This document shows positions 1 to 9,900 of a DNA stretch of 64,000 nt, piece after piece; position 1 is the first letter of the stretch, and each line of letters begins with the position of its first letter. A program made the position numbers and the translations under genes. The stretch covers positions 17,674 to 81,673 of the forward strand of contig CAYZQI010000003.1 in NCBI GenBank assembly GCA_964480455.1, in the 5' to 3' direction. The notes below the pieces were generated by a model. The model was given only the letters and a program-made list of their open reading frames with translations. It was not told where the DNA came from and did no database searches. This DNA is from JAABSX01 sp964480455. GTDB taxonomy: Bacteria > Bacteroidota > Bacteroidia > Cytophagales > Microscillaceae.

Positions 1-763
1 GATTGAAGACTTCCAAGTGACTTGCTGTGCTATAGTGAAGATTATCTACATACCAGTAAGTCCCGTCTCTGAGTTCTTCATACACTGTTCTGCCTTGTAC
101 TTTGTAACTGGTTGCTTTAAATTTGGTAGTATCTCTCAAGATAGTTTGTTGGTCTGTGGGAGGTATCTGAGAATCATAATCATATTCCGTTTTGCTAAAT
201 TCATATTCCAGTTCTAGCCAAGTCTCGAGGCTGTTTCTATCATCAAAACTTAAAACCTCAATGAGGTCTTTCTGTCCTTCATTTTGAATTTTAAAGATAG
301 TAGTAAGGTCAGATTTTGCGAATTTAGAGTTACTAAAATTGATTACGATAAGTGTACCTTCTCTTTTTTGAAGGATACGTTCACTTATCTCTGCTAGAGT
401 TGTTTGATTTACTTTTTGGATAGATAAATTTTGAATGTCTTTTGTTCTGTCAATATGAGGGAAATAAAAATAATCAGCATCTTCCTCTTGCTTTTTTGTA
501 TAAATCCAATCTTGTGAGTTATTGAAAACCAATCTTCTAAATTGCTCTTTCACAGGTTCTTTCAAGCGTTGAACACTCGCTGAAAGAATTTCACCTTGAA
601 TTGTTGGCTGATGTTTGAGCAAATCAGTTCTAAAAAATACCTTTTCAGGAATTTTATTCTGTAATAGATTGAGTAACTCTACAATAGTCTTCACAGCATC
701 AGTAAATTCTGTATCAGTATGGTACTGTCCTTCCAGAGAAAGTTCATTGATAAATATTTCCAT
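1..763 (-). CDS. Unknown protein, third gene of DUF262/ATPase operon (partial)
   Basis: An open frame starts with ATG at 763 and runs without a stop off the left edge, giving at least 254 residues. It begins MEIFINELSLEGQY. The start lies only 3 bases after the stop of the upstream ATPase gene, so the two are almost certainly co-transcribed. The protein is charged and rich in Glu, Lys, Asp and Tyr. It has no obvious membrane segment and no motif I can name. The visible C-terminal part contains VQGRTVYEELRDGTYWYVDN, rich in aromatic residues. Its position as the last gene of a DUF262-ATPase operon suggests an accessory or effector role, but that is inference. The missing C-terminus could hold the informative domain. 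Confidence 0.8.
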   Translation of the reverse strand, partial: MEIFINELSLEGQYHTDTEFTDAVKTIVELLNLLQNKIPEKVFFRTDLLKHQPTIQGEILSASVQRLKEPVKEQFRRLVFNNSQDWIYTKKQEEDADYFYFPHIDRTKDIQNLSIQKVNQTTLAEISERILQKREGTLIVINFSNSKFAKSDLTTIFKIQNEGQKDLIEVLSFDDRNSLETWLELEYEFSKTEYDYDSQIPPTDQQTILRDTTKFKATSYKVQGRTVYEELRDGTYWYVDNLHYSTASHLEVFN

Positions 764-766
764 AGC

Positions 767-2059
767 TTATATTCCATAAATTTTGCTTAAATCTTGATTC
801 GTTTGGTCAAAAAAATCTTCTTTCCATACCTCTATATCACCATTGGGCTTGATAGGAATTTGCGTAAAATAGCCCTCTTCTTTTTCGTGGAAATACAAGA
901 CGCTGATGTCTTCATTGGTGATGTCAATATCTTGGTTGATGGCGGCTATTCTCAAGCCATTCAAGATATGCTCACTATGGCTTTCTATGAATACCTGCAC
1001 ACCTGTACTGGCTACTTTGCTCAGAAATTCAGTTAATTTAGATTGTGCCTTTGGGTGGAGGTGTGCCTCAGGGTTTTCTATGATTAAGATTTCGCCTTCT
1101 TTGGCTATCAAACCCGAAACGATAATGGGCAAGATGTATGAAAAGCCAAAGCCTACATTGGAGGGTTTGTACCAGTTGCCATCATTTTTTGTGTTGAAAT
1201 ACAAATAAATAATGTCGCCTTTGTCTTCTATTTTAAATTTGGCTTCTCCAAATATCTCTTTTAGCCATTCTTGAATCTGCTGTTCAAGGGTTTTGGCATC
1301 TTCTCCTAGGTAAAGCACATCATTGACCAATTCATCTTTTTCTTTTTTATGGGCAATGACATTGGCAATCATCTCGCCTTTTGCACCTACATTGATGAAC
1401 TTGCCTAGATTTTCTTTGAGATAAAAATCTTTTGGGCCTATGCGGTCAGCAGAAACATAGTGGATTTCATTAAATTTATGAAAATACTGACTTGTGAAAA
1501 ATGTGTCTTCATTTATTTTCATGTAAAGAAAGAAAACACGGTGAAGCGCGTTCAAATTTGAATTTTTATCAAATGCCAAGTCTGTGTCAATCCATTTTTC
1601 TGTATATGGAATTTCAGAAGATTTTGAATTTTGATAAATTTCAATTGATTTTGTTGTTGCAAGCGATTGTTTATTCCAGAAGGAGTGATTGGAAGAGATA
1701 TGTAGTGTTTTTAAATCAACTGCAGAGTGATTTGTGAGATTCTTCACAAAAGAATGATTTAAGTCTATGGATAATTCTTTTTCGGTATTGAACAAAGAAA
1801 ATCCTATTTCAATTACATCTTCTACCGAATCAACATTGCTCACATCTTCAAAGCTACCCAAGCGCACACAACTCCCATTCAGATAGAGTTGGCTTGTGTT
1901 TTCGTCTTGCTCAATGCTTTGTCGCATCAGCAAAAGAGCCTGCAAAAGGCTGGATTTTCCTCGCCCATTGATGCCTGTGAGGAGGTTGATTTTGGCTAGA
2001 GGAAAGCTAGTTTCTTCTTTGAATACTTTGAAGTTTTTGAGTTTTATTTGCGTAAGCAT
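767..2059 (-). CDS. AAA family ATPase, ABC/SMC-like with DUF3696-type C-terminus
   Basis: A 430-residue predicted ATPase of the AAA_15/OLD-like group. The N-terminus has a P-loop, GINGRGKSS, at residues 29-37, preceded by the usual KLKNFKVF strand. The Walker B region ILIIENPEAHLHP sits near residue 325 and is followed by VFIESHSEHILNG, the switch-histidine region of RecF/OLD-type ATPases. The middle part between the two halves of the fold has no recognised nuclease motif. Families like this act as nucleotide-driven sensors or clamps in several anti-phage systems. It is 18 bases downstream of the DUF262 gene and 3 bases upstream of the next gene, on the same strand. A defence function is inferred from domain content only. 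Confidence 0.9.
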   Translation of the reverse strand: MLTQIKLKNFKVFKEETSFPLAKINLLTGINGRGKSSLLQALLLMRQSIEQDENTSQLYLNGSCVRLGSFEDVSNVDSVEDVIEIGFSLFNTEKELSIDLNHSFVKNLTNHSAVDLKTLHISSNHSFWNKQSLATTKSIEIYQNSKSSEIPYTEKWIDTDLAFDKNSNLNALHRVFFLYMKINEDTFFTSQYFHKFNEIHYVSADRIGPKDFYLKENLGKFINVGAKGEMIANVIAHKKEKDELVNDVLYLGEDAKTLEQQIQEWLKEIFGEAKFKIEDKGDIIYLYFNTKNDGNWYKPSNVGFGFSYILPIIVSGLIAKEGEILIIENPEAHLHPKAQSKLTEFLSKVASTGVQVFIESHSEHILNGLRIAAINQDIDITNEDISVLYFHEKEEGYFTQIPIKPNGDIEVWKEDFFDQTNQDLSKIYGI

Positions 2060-2077
2060 GGCATTATAAGTTTAAGA

Positions 2078-3238
2078 TTATGTAGAGAGATTGCCTAAAA
2101 TTTCTTGTGCTAATTTGAACCTAGTGAGTACATTTGCTTTTGTGCCTGTTGAGGCTCTTGTTGCTTTTTGGTATGCTTCGTGGGTGATTAATTTTTCAAA
2201 GTTTTGAATAATCTGTGTGCGGTTTCTCGTCAGAAATTCATCTGTATTGATAGAGAAAAAATAACTTACTGATTCAAACATAGAGGTATTTATAGAACCT
2301 TTGGAAGTCTTTCCTTCTTTATTTAGTTTAGGAAAGCGAAAATTTCGATTACCAAAGAAATCATAGGTAAGTTTCATCACTCTTTTGAAGTCTTGCTTGA
2401 GTATTTCTAGCTCTTCTTCACCCATTTTATTGATTTTTTTCATGGCATTTTCCAGAAACTCATTCAATTCTCCCGCATAATCTCGCTCATAGTCAAAGAT
2501 TTTAAAAGCCAAGTAGCGCAATACGACTTCCCTGTCTTTCATTCGCTTAGGACTTACGCCTTCATTGATGGCTTTCCGAAAATAGGATTCACTAGCAAGC
2601 TCGGCAAGCAGTTCTGTAGATTTGCCTAAAAATATACCGTTTCTTACTTCTTGCCTTTCTAGCTGCGTACCACCTGTGTTGATTCTATCAAAAAGCTCAT
2701 AGACTACCTCAATAGGGGTAGAGGGCTTTAAGATATATAACTGAATATTTTTATCTTCTATCTTGGCTCGGTAAGACTCAGGCAACTCTGAAAATTTTTT
2801 CCCATTGATGTCAGGCAGTGTTTTAAGCTCTTTCAAGGTAAATTCATCATTGACGAAGCGATGCAGCGTAGTAGTACGTTGCAAGCCATCTATAATGACC
2901 AACTTGTTTTCCACGGTTTGATTGACATAGAAAGGAGGCAGGGGGAAACCCAGCAAAATAGACTCTATAAAACGACTCATTTGGTCGGGTGTCCAAACAA
3001 AATTGCGTTGATAAGCAGGGTCTATAATCAGTCTTTTGCGGTCATAATCGCGCATATACTGAAAAATAGACATTTTATCCTCCCGAATGTCCACATCTAC
3101 TTTGGTGGGGTCGCCAAAAGGATAGGTGCGCAGCTTATCTCCACTTGTATCTTCTATCTCTTGAGATTGAGCATCTTGCTCAATGATATTGTTATTTTCT
3201 GTTTCCATCATCATTGTATTTATTACAAATTTAACCAA
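2078..3238 (-). CDS. DUF262 (ParB/GmrS-like) domain protein
   Basis: A 386-residue protein with a DUF262 fold. Near residues 113-123 it has IIDGLQRTTTL, the counterpart of the DGQQR nucleotide-binding motif of GmrSD-type enzymes. Upstream is YQRNFVWTPDQMSRFIESIL, the typical conserved N-terminal segment. The HNH (DUF1524) nuclease half found in full-length GmrSD proteins is missing, so the protein would need a partner for any cleavage. It is the first gene of a three-gene operon with an ATPase and an unknown protein. The start is uncertain: the frame opens at 3238, but a run of three Met codons at residues 9-11 offers starts near 3208-3214 just before an acidic N-terminus. Confidence 0.88.
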   Translation of the reverse strand: MVKFVINTMMMETENNNIIEQDAQSQEIEDTSGDKLRTYPFGDPTKVDVDIREDKMSIFQYMRDYDRKRLIIDPAYQRNFVWTPDQMSRFIESILLGFPLPPFYVNQTVENKLVIIDGLQRTTTLHRFVNDEFTLKELKTLPDINGKKFSELPESYRAKIEDKNIQLYILKPSTPIEVVYELFDRINTGGTQLERQEVRNGIFLGKSTELLAELASESYFRKAINEGVSPKRMKDREVVLRYLAFKIFDYERDYAGELNEFLENAMKKINKMGEEELEILKQDFKRVMKLTYDFFGNRNFRFPKLNKEGKTSKGSINTSMFESVSYFFSINTDEFLTRNRTQIIQNFEKLITHEAYQKATRASTGTKANVLTRFKLAQEILGNLST

Positions 3239-3476
3239 AAAGGAATAATATACAGCTTTTAGACCTCATCAATTCTCAATTGCGCCTAGTTAGTTATCAT
3301 AAATTGGTAATTTTTAGGGTTTTAGTATTAGGTGGGTGTTTTTTTAAAATTACACCTCATCCTTTACTCTTCTGATTTTAAAGCAAACGAATCTCATATT
3401 TTTTTTATTCCCACTTTCAAATAAAGCCACTTAAACCAGAGTCAAGCTAATCCGACAAAACAGTAAATTCTAGGCT

Positions 3477-4457
3477 TCAATCATAACAAATCCCCGCCTC
3501 CAATCTCACCCAGTCAAGCATTTCCATCAAGAGCAGACTGTCTGCGTGCGACATCACTTCGCTTTCTACCTTGCCTGCACGCAAGCAGTTGCCTACTTCT
3601 ATGGCTTCATAGTTGTAGCCGTTGCCTTCGGTTTCAACTTCCAAGGTACGGACAGTTGTAAATCTTTCTTTCAGTTCTATATGGGTTTGTGGTGTATGGA
3701 AGGGTGTATTCATCTTGATAGCGGCTTTTTCACCAAAAATATTTGCTTCAATGGATTGGTAAGCTACCACAGAAGCGGTTAGCACTGCCAGACTACCCGA
3801 GTGGTACTTCAAGACCATCGCACAGCTATTGTCCACACCTGTTTCGCCAAACACTGCCCTAGCGGTCAGTTCATCGGGCTTTCCAAGCAGACTGACAGCC
3901 AAGAATAAGGGATAAATGCCTATATCAAGCAGCGAGCCACCTCCTAATTTGGGATTAAAAATCCTTTCCTCGGGCAAATAGGGGGCTTGAAAACCAAAAT
4001 CAGCTTGTAAGGTATGTATTTTACCTATTTTGCCCTCCTCTATCAACTGTTTTACTGCTTTGAAAGAGGGCAAAAACTTGGTCCAGAGTGCTTCCATTAA
4101 GAATAAATTTTTCTCTTTTGCCAAGGTGGTCATCTCTTTGACTTGTGCCAAGTTCATGGCAAAAGGCTTTTCGCAAAGTACAGCCTTGCCTTTGTGCAAG
4201 CAGGCCATGGTATTTTCGTGATGCAAGGTATGGGGCGTGGCAATATAAACTACCTCTACTTCGGGGTTGTCGAGCATTGCCTCATAGCTTTCGTAATGAT
4301 GTGCTGCCCCAAATTTTTGGGCAAACTCAGCCGCTTTTTCCTTACTGCGAGAAGCTACTGCTACTATCTTTGCATTGGGTACATAAGCAAGACTTTCTGC
4401 AAATTTTTGGGCAATTTTGCCCAAACCCATAATGCCCCAGCGTGTGATTTGTGTCAT
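3477..4457 (-). CDS. Gfo/Idh/MocA family NAD(P)-dependent oxidoreductase
   Basis: About 326 residues when started at the ATG at 4457 (MTQITRWGIMGLGKIA), which places the Rossmann glycine motif GLGKIA close to the N-terminus as in the family. The frame extends upstream to 4478, but those extra seven residues are not typical. The EKPFAMN motif near residue 97 carries the conserved Lys that helps bind nicotinamide and substrate. The C-terminal half is the alpha/beta oligomerisation domain (GGGSLLDIGIYPL). The family oxidises or reduces sugars and polyols, or dihydrodiols, in the cytoplasm, and the substrate cannot be read from the sequence. It appears to be a single gene, followed by an intergenic stretch on either side. 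Confidence 0.9.
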   Translation of the reverse strand: MTQITRWGIMGLGKIAQKFAESLAYVPNAKIVAVASRSKEKAAEFAQKFGAAHHYESYEAMLDNPEVEVVYIATPHTLHHENTMACLHKGKAVLCEKPFAMNLAQVKEMTTLAKEKNLFLMEALWTKFLPSFKAVKQLIEEGKIGKIHTLQADFGFQAPYLPEERIFNPKLGGGSLLDIGIYPLFLAVSLLGKPDELTARAVFGETGVDNSCAMVLKYHSGSLAVLTASVVAYQSIEANIFGEKAAIKMNTPFHTPQTHIELKERFTTVRTLEVETEGNGYNYEAIEVGNCLRAGKVESEVMSHADSLLLMEMLDWVRLEAGICYD

Positions 4458-4630
4458 AATTTTATTCTTAAAAACCAAAAATCTGCCTAAAAGTAGTCAT
4501 TTTTAAGTGATTTTTGGTTTTTACAAAGTGAAATATGAAGTAAAAAATAAGGTATGCTGACGCAACTTGTTGGCTAGACCACCAAAGATTATTTGGTAGT
4601 TGCTGAATAAAGTGTGCATGCTTTGAAAAC

Positions 4631-4682
4631 TTTTTCACTCCATAGCCCATAGGTTGCAACCTATGGGCTATGGAGTGAAAAA
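4631..4682. repeat. Perfect 52-bp palindrome
   Basis: The two 26-base arms are exact reverse complements with no spacer. The centre is GGTTGCAACC at 4652-4661, and the outer ends are TTTTTCACTC and GAGTGAAAAA. Transcribed from either side, the arms would form a long hairpin ending in a T-run, so it could act as a bidirectional terminator between the oxidoreductase and MarC genes. A perfect palindrome of this length is more than a terminator needs, so a REP-like or mobile origin is also possible. Confidence 0.9.
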
Positions 4683-4749
4683 TGACTATTTCGTCATGAT
4701 ATAACCTTAAAAAATTCATCGAAATAGACCTCAAATTAGTCAAAAAGAA

Positions 4750-4780
4750 CATACACCATTCACTGTCGGACTACCGATTA
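4750..4780 (+). repeat. CATACAC-GACTACC dispersed repeat, copy 1
   Basis: It reads catacacc, a short variable stretch, gtcggactaccgatta. Related copies lie at 41164-41201 and 62255-62290, all in intergenic DNA. The shared ends are CATACAC at the left and GACTACC followed by an AT-rich end at the right. The function is unknown. Confidence 0.55.
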
Positions 4781-4870
4781 TTTCAGTTCTCTGACAATTT
4801 TTGTGATAAGCCTGCCGTCCTAGCCACTCAAACAGACTAAAGTCTGTTTTACAGCATAACCGATTATTTT

Positions 4871-5485
4871 TTAGTTTTGCTTCACCTGCCTGTAGGCTTC
4901 TAGCATAGCATTTATATCTATGGCAAGGTTAGTTTTAAAAAGTTTGACAGCAATGGCAAGCAAAATCACTCCAAATACTTTGCGAAGTACGTCTGCCCCT
5001 GCCTGCCCGAGTCTTTTTTCAATCCAGTGAGAAGTTTTCAAGACAATGTAAATAAAAATAAGATTGACCACAATGCCTACCAAAATATTCAACTGACTGT
5101 ACTCTGCCCGTAGCGAGAGGATAGTGGTCATAGTACCTGCCCCAGCAATGAGCGGAAAAGCCAGTGGCACAATGGAAGATGACTGAGGATTTAAGCCTGA
5201 ATTATCTTTGAAAAAGTGAATTCCTAGCACCATTTCAAGCCCTAAAAAGAAGATAACCAATGCGCCTGCAATGGCAAAAGAAGGCACATCAAGCCCAAAA
5301 AGTTTTAGAATAGACTCTCCCAAAAACAAAAACGCCAGCATAATCAGCCCTGCTACAATGGTCGCTTTTTCAGACTGTATATGTCCTGCTTTTTTGCGTA
5401 AATCAATGATGACAGGGATAGAACCCAAGATGTCAATGACAGAAAACAAGACCAATGAGACCGATAATATTTCTTTCCAATTCAT
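4871..5485 (-). CDS. MarC family integral membrane protein
   Basis: A 204-residue protein, the usual length for MarC (UPF0056/NAAT) proteins, with about six hydrophobic segments. It starts MNWKEILSVSLVLFSVIDIL and includes the family-typical DILGSIPVI in the first helix and PLAFPLIAGAGTMTTILSL in the fourth, where the conserved PL-x-PGP/AGAG-T segment falls. MarC proteins are inner-membrane proteins of uncertain function. An old link to multiple antibiotic resistance was not upheld, and some archaeal members transport amino acids. It is a single gene with no partner that indicates its substrate. Confidence 0.9.
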   Translation of the reverse strand: MNWKEILSVSLVLFSVIDILGSIPVIIDLRKKAGHIQSEKATIVAGLIMLAFLFLGESILKLFGLDVPSFAIAGALVIFFLGLEMVLGIHFFKDNSGLNPQSSSIVPLAFPLIAGAGTMTTILSLRAEYSQLNILVGIVVNLIFIYIVLKTSHWIEKRLGQAGADVLRKVFGVILLAIAVKLFKTNLAIDINAMLEAYRQVKQN

Positions 5486-5599
5486 AGATATATGTCTTTA
5501 AAAATGAGTTTGTAAAGCTAGGTAAAATCTAGCCGTTTCCCAAACGATATTTGGTTTGAATTGGTTTATTTTTTAGCTTAAATTATTAGTAAATTTATA

Positions 5600-6685
5600 T
5601 TATTTCATACATTTTTGAATAAAATCATCTAATAATGCAATATCTTGTGCAGAGATGGCAGGAAAATTTGCTACTCTAAAAGTTGTACTTTTCCAAGACT
5701 TATAGCCATTTCCAAGAATAATATTCTGTTTTAAAGCCTCCTCTTTGATTTCTCTGATATTTTGTTCGTTGCTTTGCCACGCAAGTACTGTCTGAGAGCG
5801 TGCAAAGAAGTTACTCACAAGGGGGCGGATGGAAGCAATGTCCTCAAAAAGTTCATAAAAATAGTTGGCTTGTAGCTTAAGTCTTGCAGCTACTTGCTTG
5901 ATGGGTGGGACTTGCTGCATTACCCTGCCCAGTAGAAAAATATTTAGTACATTGGGCGTGTGCGTGGTCTGAAATTTCTCCATGTTCTCTATCATAGACA
6001 CAAGGCTATTATAATGCTGATTTTCACCAATTGCCAAAGCACGCTCAATGGCACGCGGCGAGCATATCATCACTGCCATGCCTGCGGGCAGACCCAAGCA
6101 TTTCTGTACAGAGGCATACCAAATATCGGCATTTTCAATCTCGAGCCACACCCCTCCGAGCGAAGATGTAGCGTCTATAGCAATCAGGCTCTCAGGAAAG
6201 GCTTGCTGAATAATCGCAATGATTTCATTGCAGAGGGCAGTAGCATTAGAAGTTTCATTATGGGTCAAGCAAATCATTTCAGTGTCTTCGGTATAATGTT
6301 CAGCTACTTGCCGAAGCTCAAGCAGTTGGTCAAGTTCAAAAGTACAGGCTTTGATGTGAGAGGGTTCGGCTTTGAGTTTTTGGGTATATTGCCACCATTT
6401 TTCACCGAAAGCCCCATTGAAAACATGCAGACTTTTTTGCTTGATGAGTGATTGTGCCAAAATTTCCCAGCACTCTGTGGCTGAAGAAGTAAAAAACACC
6501 CAATAATCAGCCGGGATATTGAGCTTTTCTTTGAGCAGCGTGATGGTATTTTGTGCCATTGCAATAAAATCAGGGCTTCTATGATTCACACCCAAGATAC
6601 CCGATTGCGCAGCTTCTTGTAGATATGTGTTGATTTGTGGATAAATCTTTGAGGGACCAGGGTAAAAATTAACCATCTTTGTCAT
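5600..6685 (-). CDS. Class V aminotransferase, phosphoserine aminotransferase-like
   Basis: A 361-residue PLP enzyme of fold type I. The N-terminus NFYPGPSKIYP matches the start of serine-pyruvate and phosphoserine aminotransferases. The Schiff-base lysine is K195 in ASVQKCLGLPAGMAV, and upstream AIDATSSLGG holds the PLP-binding Asp. The sequence is a divergent relative rather than a canonical SerC, so the reaction (phosphoserine transamination or another alanine/serine-glyoxylate type exchange) is uncertain. There is a second possible start at codon 4 (MVNFYPGPS). It has no serine biosynthesis neighbours in the window. Confidence 0.85.
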   Translation of the reverse strand: MTKMVNFYPGPSKIYPQINTYLQEAAQSGILGVNHRSPDFIAMAQNTITLLKEKLNIPADYWVFFTSSATECWEILAQSLIKQKSLHVFNGAFGEKWWQYTQKLKAEPSHIKACTFELDQLLELRQVAEHYTEDTEMICLTHNETSNATALCNEIIAIIQQAFPESLIAIDATSSLGGVWLEIENADIWYASVQKCLGLPAGMAVMICSPRAIERALAIGENQHYNSLVSMIENMEKFQTTHTPNVLNIFLLGRVMQQVPPIKQVAARLKLQANYFYELFEDIASIRPLVSNFFARSQTVLAWQSNEQNIREIKEEALKQNIILGNGYKSWKSTTFRVANFPAISAQDIALLDDFIQKCMK

Positions 6686-6929
6686 TTTTAATGTTGAATA
6701 ATTTTTTTTGTCAAAATGATTGCTTACTTTGCAGTGAGTAAAATGAATATAACTTTTTGGCAGAAATTACCAACACAAAAGATAATAGCCAAATTGCTGA
6801 TATGTAAGTACGTGCAATTAATTATTTGATAGAAACCTGACAGATTTAATAAGAAATAACCTACAATAGCCTACTTACTTAGTACAGCCCAAAAGTACTT
6901 GAATTTAATCATTAAATGCGCATAAAGAT

Positions 6930-9900
6930 ATGGAAACTTACACTACTTCCACAAAAAGCATAGACAATCCATTTCCTGGCTTGCGCCCTTTTCGTCCTGA
7001 TGAGCACGCATTGTTTTTTGGAAGAGCTACACACATTCAAGAAGTTACACAAAAATTGATGCAAAATAGGTTTGTGGCAGTAATTGGCTCGTCGGGTGTG
7101 GGAAAGTCTTCTTTTATTTATTGTGGCTTGTTGCCTGTTTTGCGCGATAAAAATCCTGCTGAAAATCAACTTGAGTGGAATATCAATAGCATACAACCTT
7201 CTGAACTTCCCTATAGTCATTTGCTTGAGGTGCTTGGGTTGTCACCTGATACTGATGATACAGCAAATGTGATTACCTCACTCAAACACCAGCAAGAAGA
7301 AAATCCAGCCAATACACTTTTGTTTTTTGACCATTTTGAAGAGTATTTTCGAGGTGAGCAAAACAATACACAAAACCGACACGAATTAGACAAGTTTATT
7401 CAACTTTTACTTGAGTTAAGCAAAGAACCTGCATTGTCCCTCTATGTGGTAATCACGATGCGCTCTGATTTCTTGGGATACTGTTCCTACTATCCTGAAT
7501 TCACAAAAAAAATGAACGACAGCCAGTTTCTGATTCCTTTTATGACAAGGGCAGAGCAAAGGCAGAGTATCATAGGACCTATTGAGTACATGGAAGCTTC
7601 TATTGAAGAAGAGTTAGTAGAGCGAGTGCTTGATGATGTCAAAAATATTCCTGACCAGCTCCCGCTCATGCAGCACGCCCTGATGCGTACTTGGAATGAA
7701 TGGCAGAAATATAAACAGCGCGACCCAAGCCTCAAGCTAGTGCATTATGAAAACATTGGAGGCGTAGCACAAGCACTCTCAGTGCACGCCAACGAAGCCT
7801 TTAATGAACTTCCTCCCGAACAAAAAAATACCTGTGCTAAGGTATTTCGTGCCATTGTAGAAGTTACCAATGATGGTAAGTGCATCAAAAAACCTGCACA
7901 AATTCGGCAAATCGCCGAAGAAATCAATGCCAGTGAAGCAGAAGTAATCGCAGTAACTACCCCTTTCAGACAAAAAGACCGAGGACTACTCTTGCCCTCA
8001 GAAGATGAAGTAAATACTCTAGACAGTAGCAGTACCATAGAAATCTCTCACGAAAGCCTTATCCGTGTCTGGACTACCCTCAATACTTGGGTAGAAGAAG
8101 AAGTAAACTCTGTAAAACTCTACCAACGCCTTGCCGAAGATGCAGAAAGACATCAAAAAGGACAAACAGGCCTATGGACAAACCCCGACCTAGAAATAGC
8201 CCTCGACTGGCGCAATAAGCAAAAACCAACTAAGGCCTGGGGAATACGCTACCACCCTACTTTTGACCGCACCATGTGGTTTTTGCAATCTAGCAAAGAA
8301 GCTCACGACCAGCTCATCATCAACCAAGAGCAAAAAAGACAACGCGACCGACAAAGGGCAGCCTTTATATTTAGATTGATATTGGCAGCATTGGTCTTTG
8401 CTATTATCTTGGCAGGCTATGCTTGGATACAAAGCCAAGAAGCTGTAAAGCAAGGAATAATTGCTGAAAAAGCAGCAGGAAAGGCAAGGAAAGAGGCTAT
8501 CCGTGCTACCGCAGAAAGTAAAAGAGCTGAAGCCGCCAGTAAAAAAGCCAAAAAGAAGGAATTAGAAGCTGTTAAGGCACGTAAAGATGCTGAGGTTGCG
8601 CTAACATTGGCAGAAGCCGCTAAGACAAAAGAAAAACTTGCTGCGGAGAAGGCAAAGCTCTCCGCAGAAAAAGCAAGACTCTCTGCCATAGAAGCAAAAA
8701 CTGCCGAAGAAAAAGCTAAAAAAGAAGCTGAAATTGCTCAACTTAATAAAGAACTTGCCGACATAGAAAAACAGCTTGCCGACATCGCACGCCAAGAAGC
8801 TGACAAACTTAGAATGCTCTCCATTGCCAATTCTATGGCCATCAAATCATTAGAACTTGAAGATGACCCTGTAAAAGAAGCCCTTGTAGCAGAGCAAGCC
8901 TACAAGTTTCATAAGCGATATGGAGGCGACCCCAATCACCCTGACCTCTACGCTGGGCTGTATTATGCACTTAAAAGAGTAAAAGCAGCAAAGAAACAAA
9001 ATTATAACGAACTCAGAGGACACGGTGCCAATGTGCGTGCCTTAGTAGGTAAGCAAACAGGGCAGGTCTATTCAGCAGGGAGTGATGGTAAAATTATGCT
9101 TTGGGATATTGCAAGCAAAGAACCAATTCAAACTTATCCAAAAGGCGGTGGGCTAGGCATTCACCGTGCATTGGCACTAAGCCCAAGTAAAAATTACCTT
9201 GCTTGTGTGGGTAACTACCGCGAAGTATGGCTATTTCCTGAGGGTAACCTAGAAGTAGAACCCGAGAAAATCCCTGTTACCAATAGTTCCGTAGGGCAGA
9301 TTTGGTTTGTAACTTTTGTAAGCAACCAAAAAATAATTTTTGCTGATGAAGGAGGTAACCTACACTTGGGCAATACCCAAACCCGAAAGAGCAACATTAT
9401 ACAAAGCCAATTAGGGCAAATCAATGCCATTGCTGCCTCCAAAGGGATAATAGCTTTTACCAATGGCGCATCTGTCAAACTACTTAGGGGTGATTATACT
9501 CAAGCAGAAACATTCCCTACCGCAGGGCTTGGACAAATCATCTCGCTTGCCCTTAGCGAAGATGCCAATTACTTGGCACTGGGTGACGCCAGTGGCTTAG
9601 TACAGGTTTACTACACCCAAGGCAAAACACTGAAAGGTATTACACTCAGAGGACATACTGCCCGTATCAATCAAATGGCTTTTAGCAAAGATGAAGATGT
9701 TACACAACTTGCCACAGGAAGTTTTGATAAATCAGTACGCATCTGGAACATCAAAACACCAAACGATTTTGACCGCCCGCCCATTGTGCTTAAAGACCAT
9801 GATGACTGGGTTTGGTCTATTACTTTTAGTACTGATGGTACCAAACTATTGGCAGGCTGTAGAGATAACCTAGTAAGGGCTTGGCCCACGAGCCTAGAGG

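Larger units (their letters stand above)
4458..4870. other. Intergenic region with palindrome and dispersed repeats
   Basis: About 410 bases without a convincing gene. It contains a perfect 52-bp palindrome at 4631-4682, a copy of a CATACAC...GACTACC repeat at 4750-4780, and a GACAATTTTTGT motif at 4791-4804 followed by a short palindrome (AAACAGACT/AGTCTGTTT, 4830-4850). A 94-codon minus-strand frame crosses the region but reads through the palindrome and has no family resemblance, so I treat it as non-coding. Confidence 0.7.

Noticed and set aside
4468..4752. A 94-codon minus-strand frame beginning MFFLTNLRSISMN
   Set aside because: It reads through the 52-bp palindrome, overlaps the start of the oxidoreductase gene and has no family resemblance.
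5960..6451. Plus-strand frame of 163 codons opposite the class V aminotransferase
   Set aside because: It lies wholly inside a well-supported gene on the other strand.
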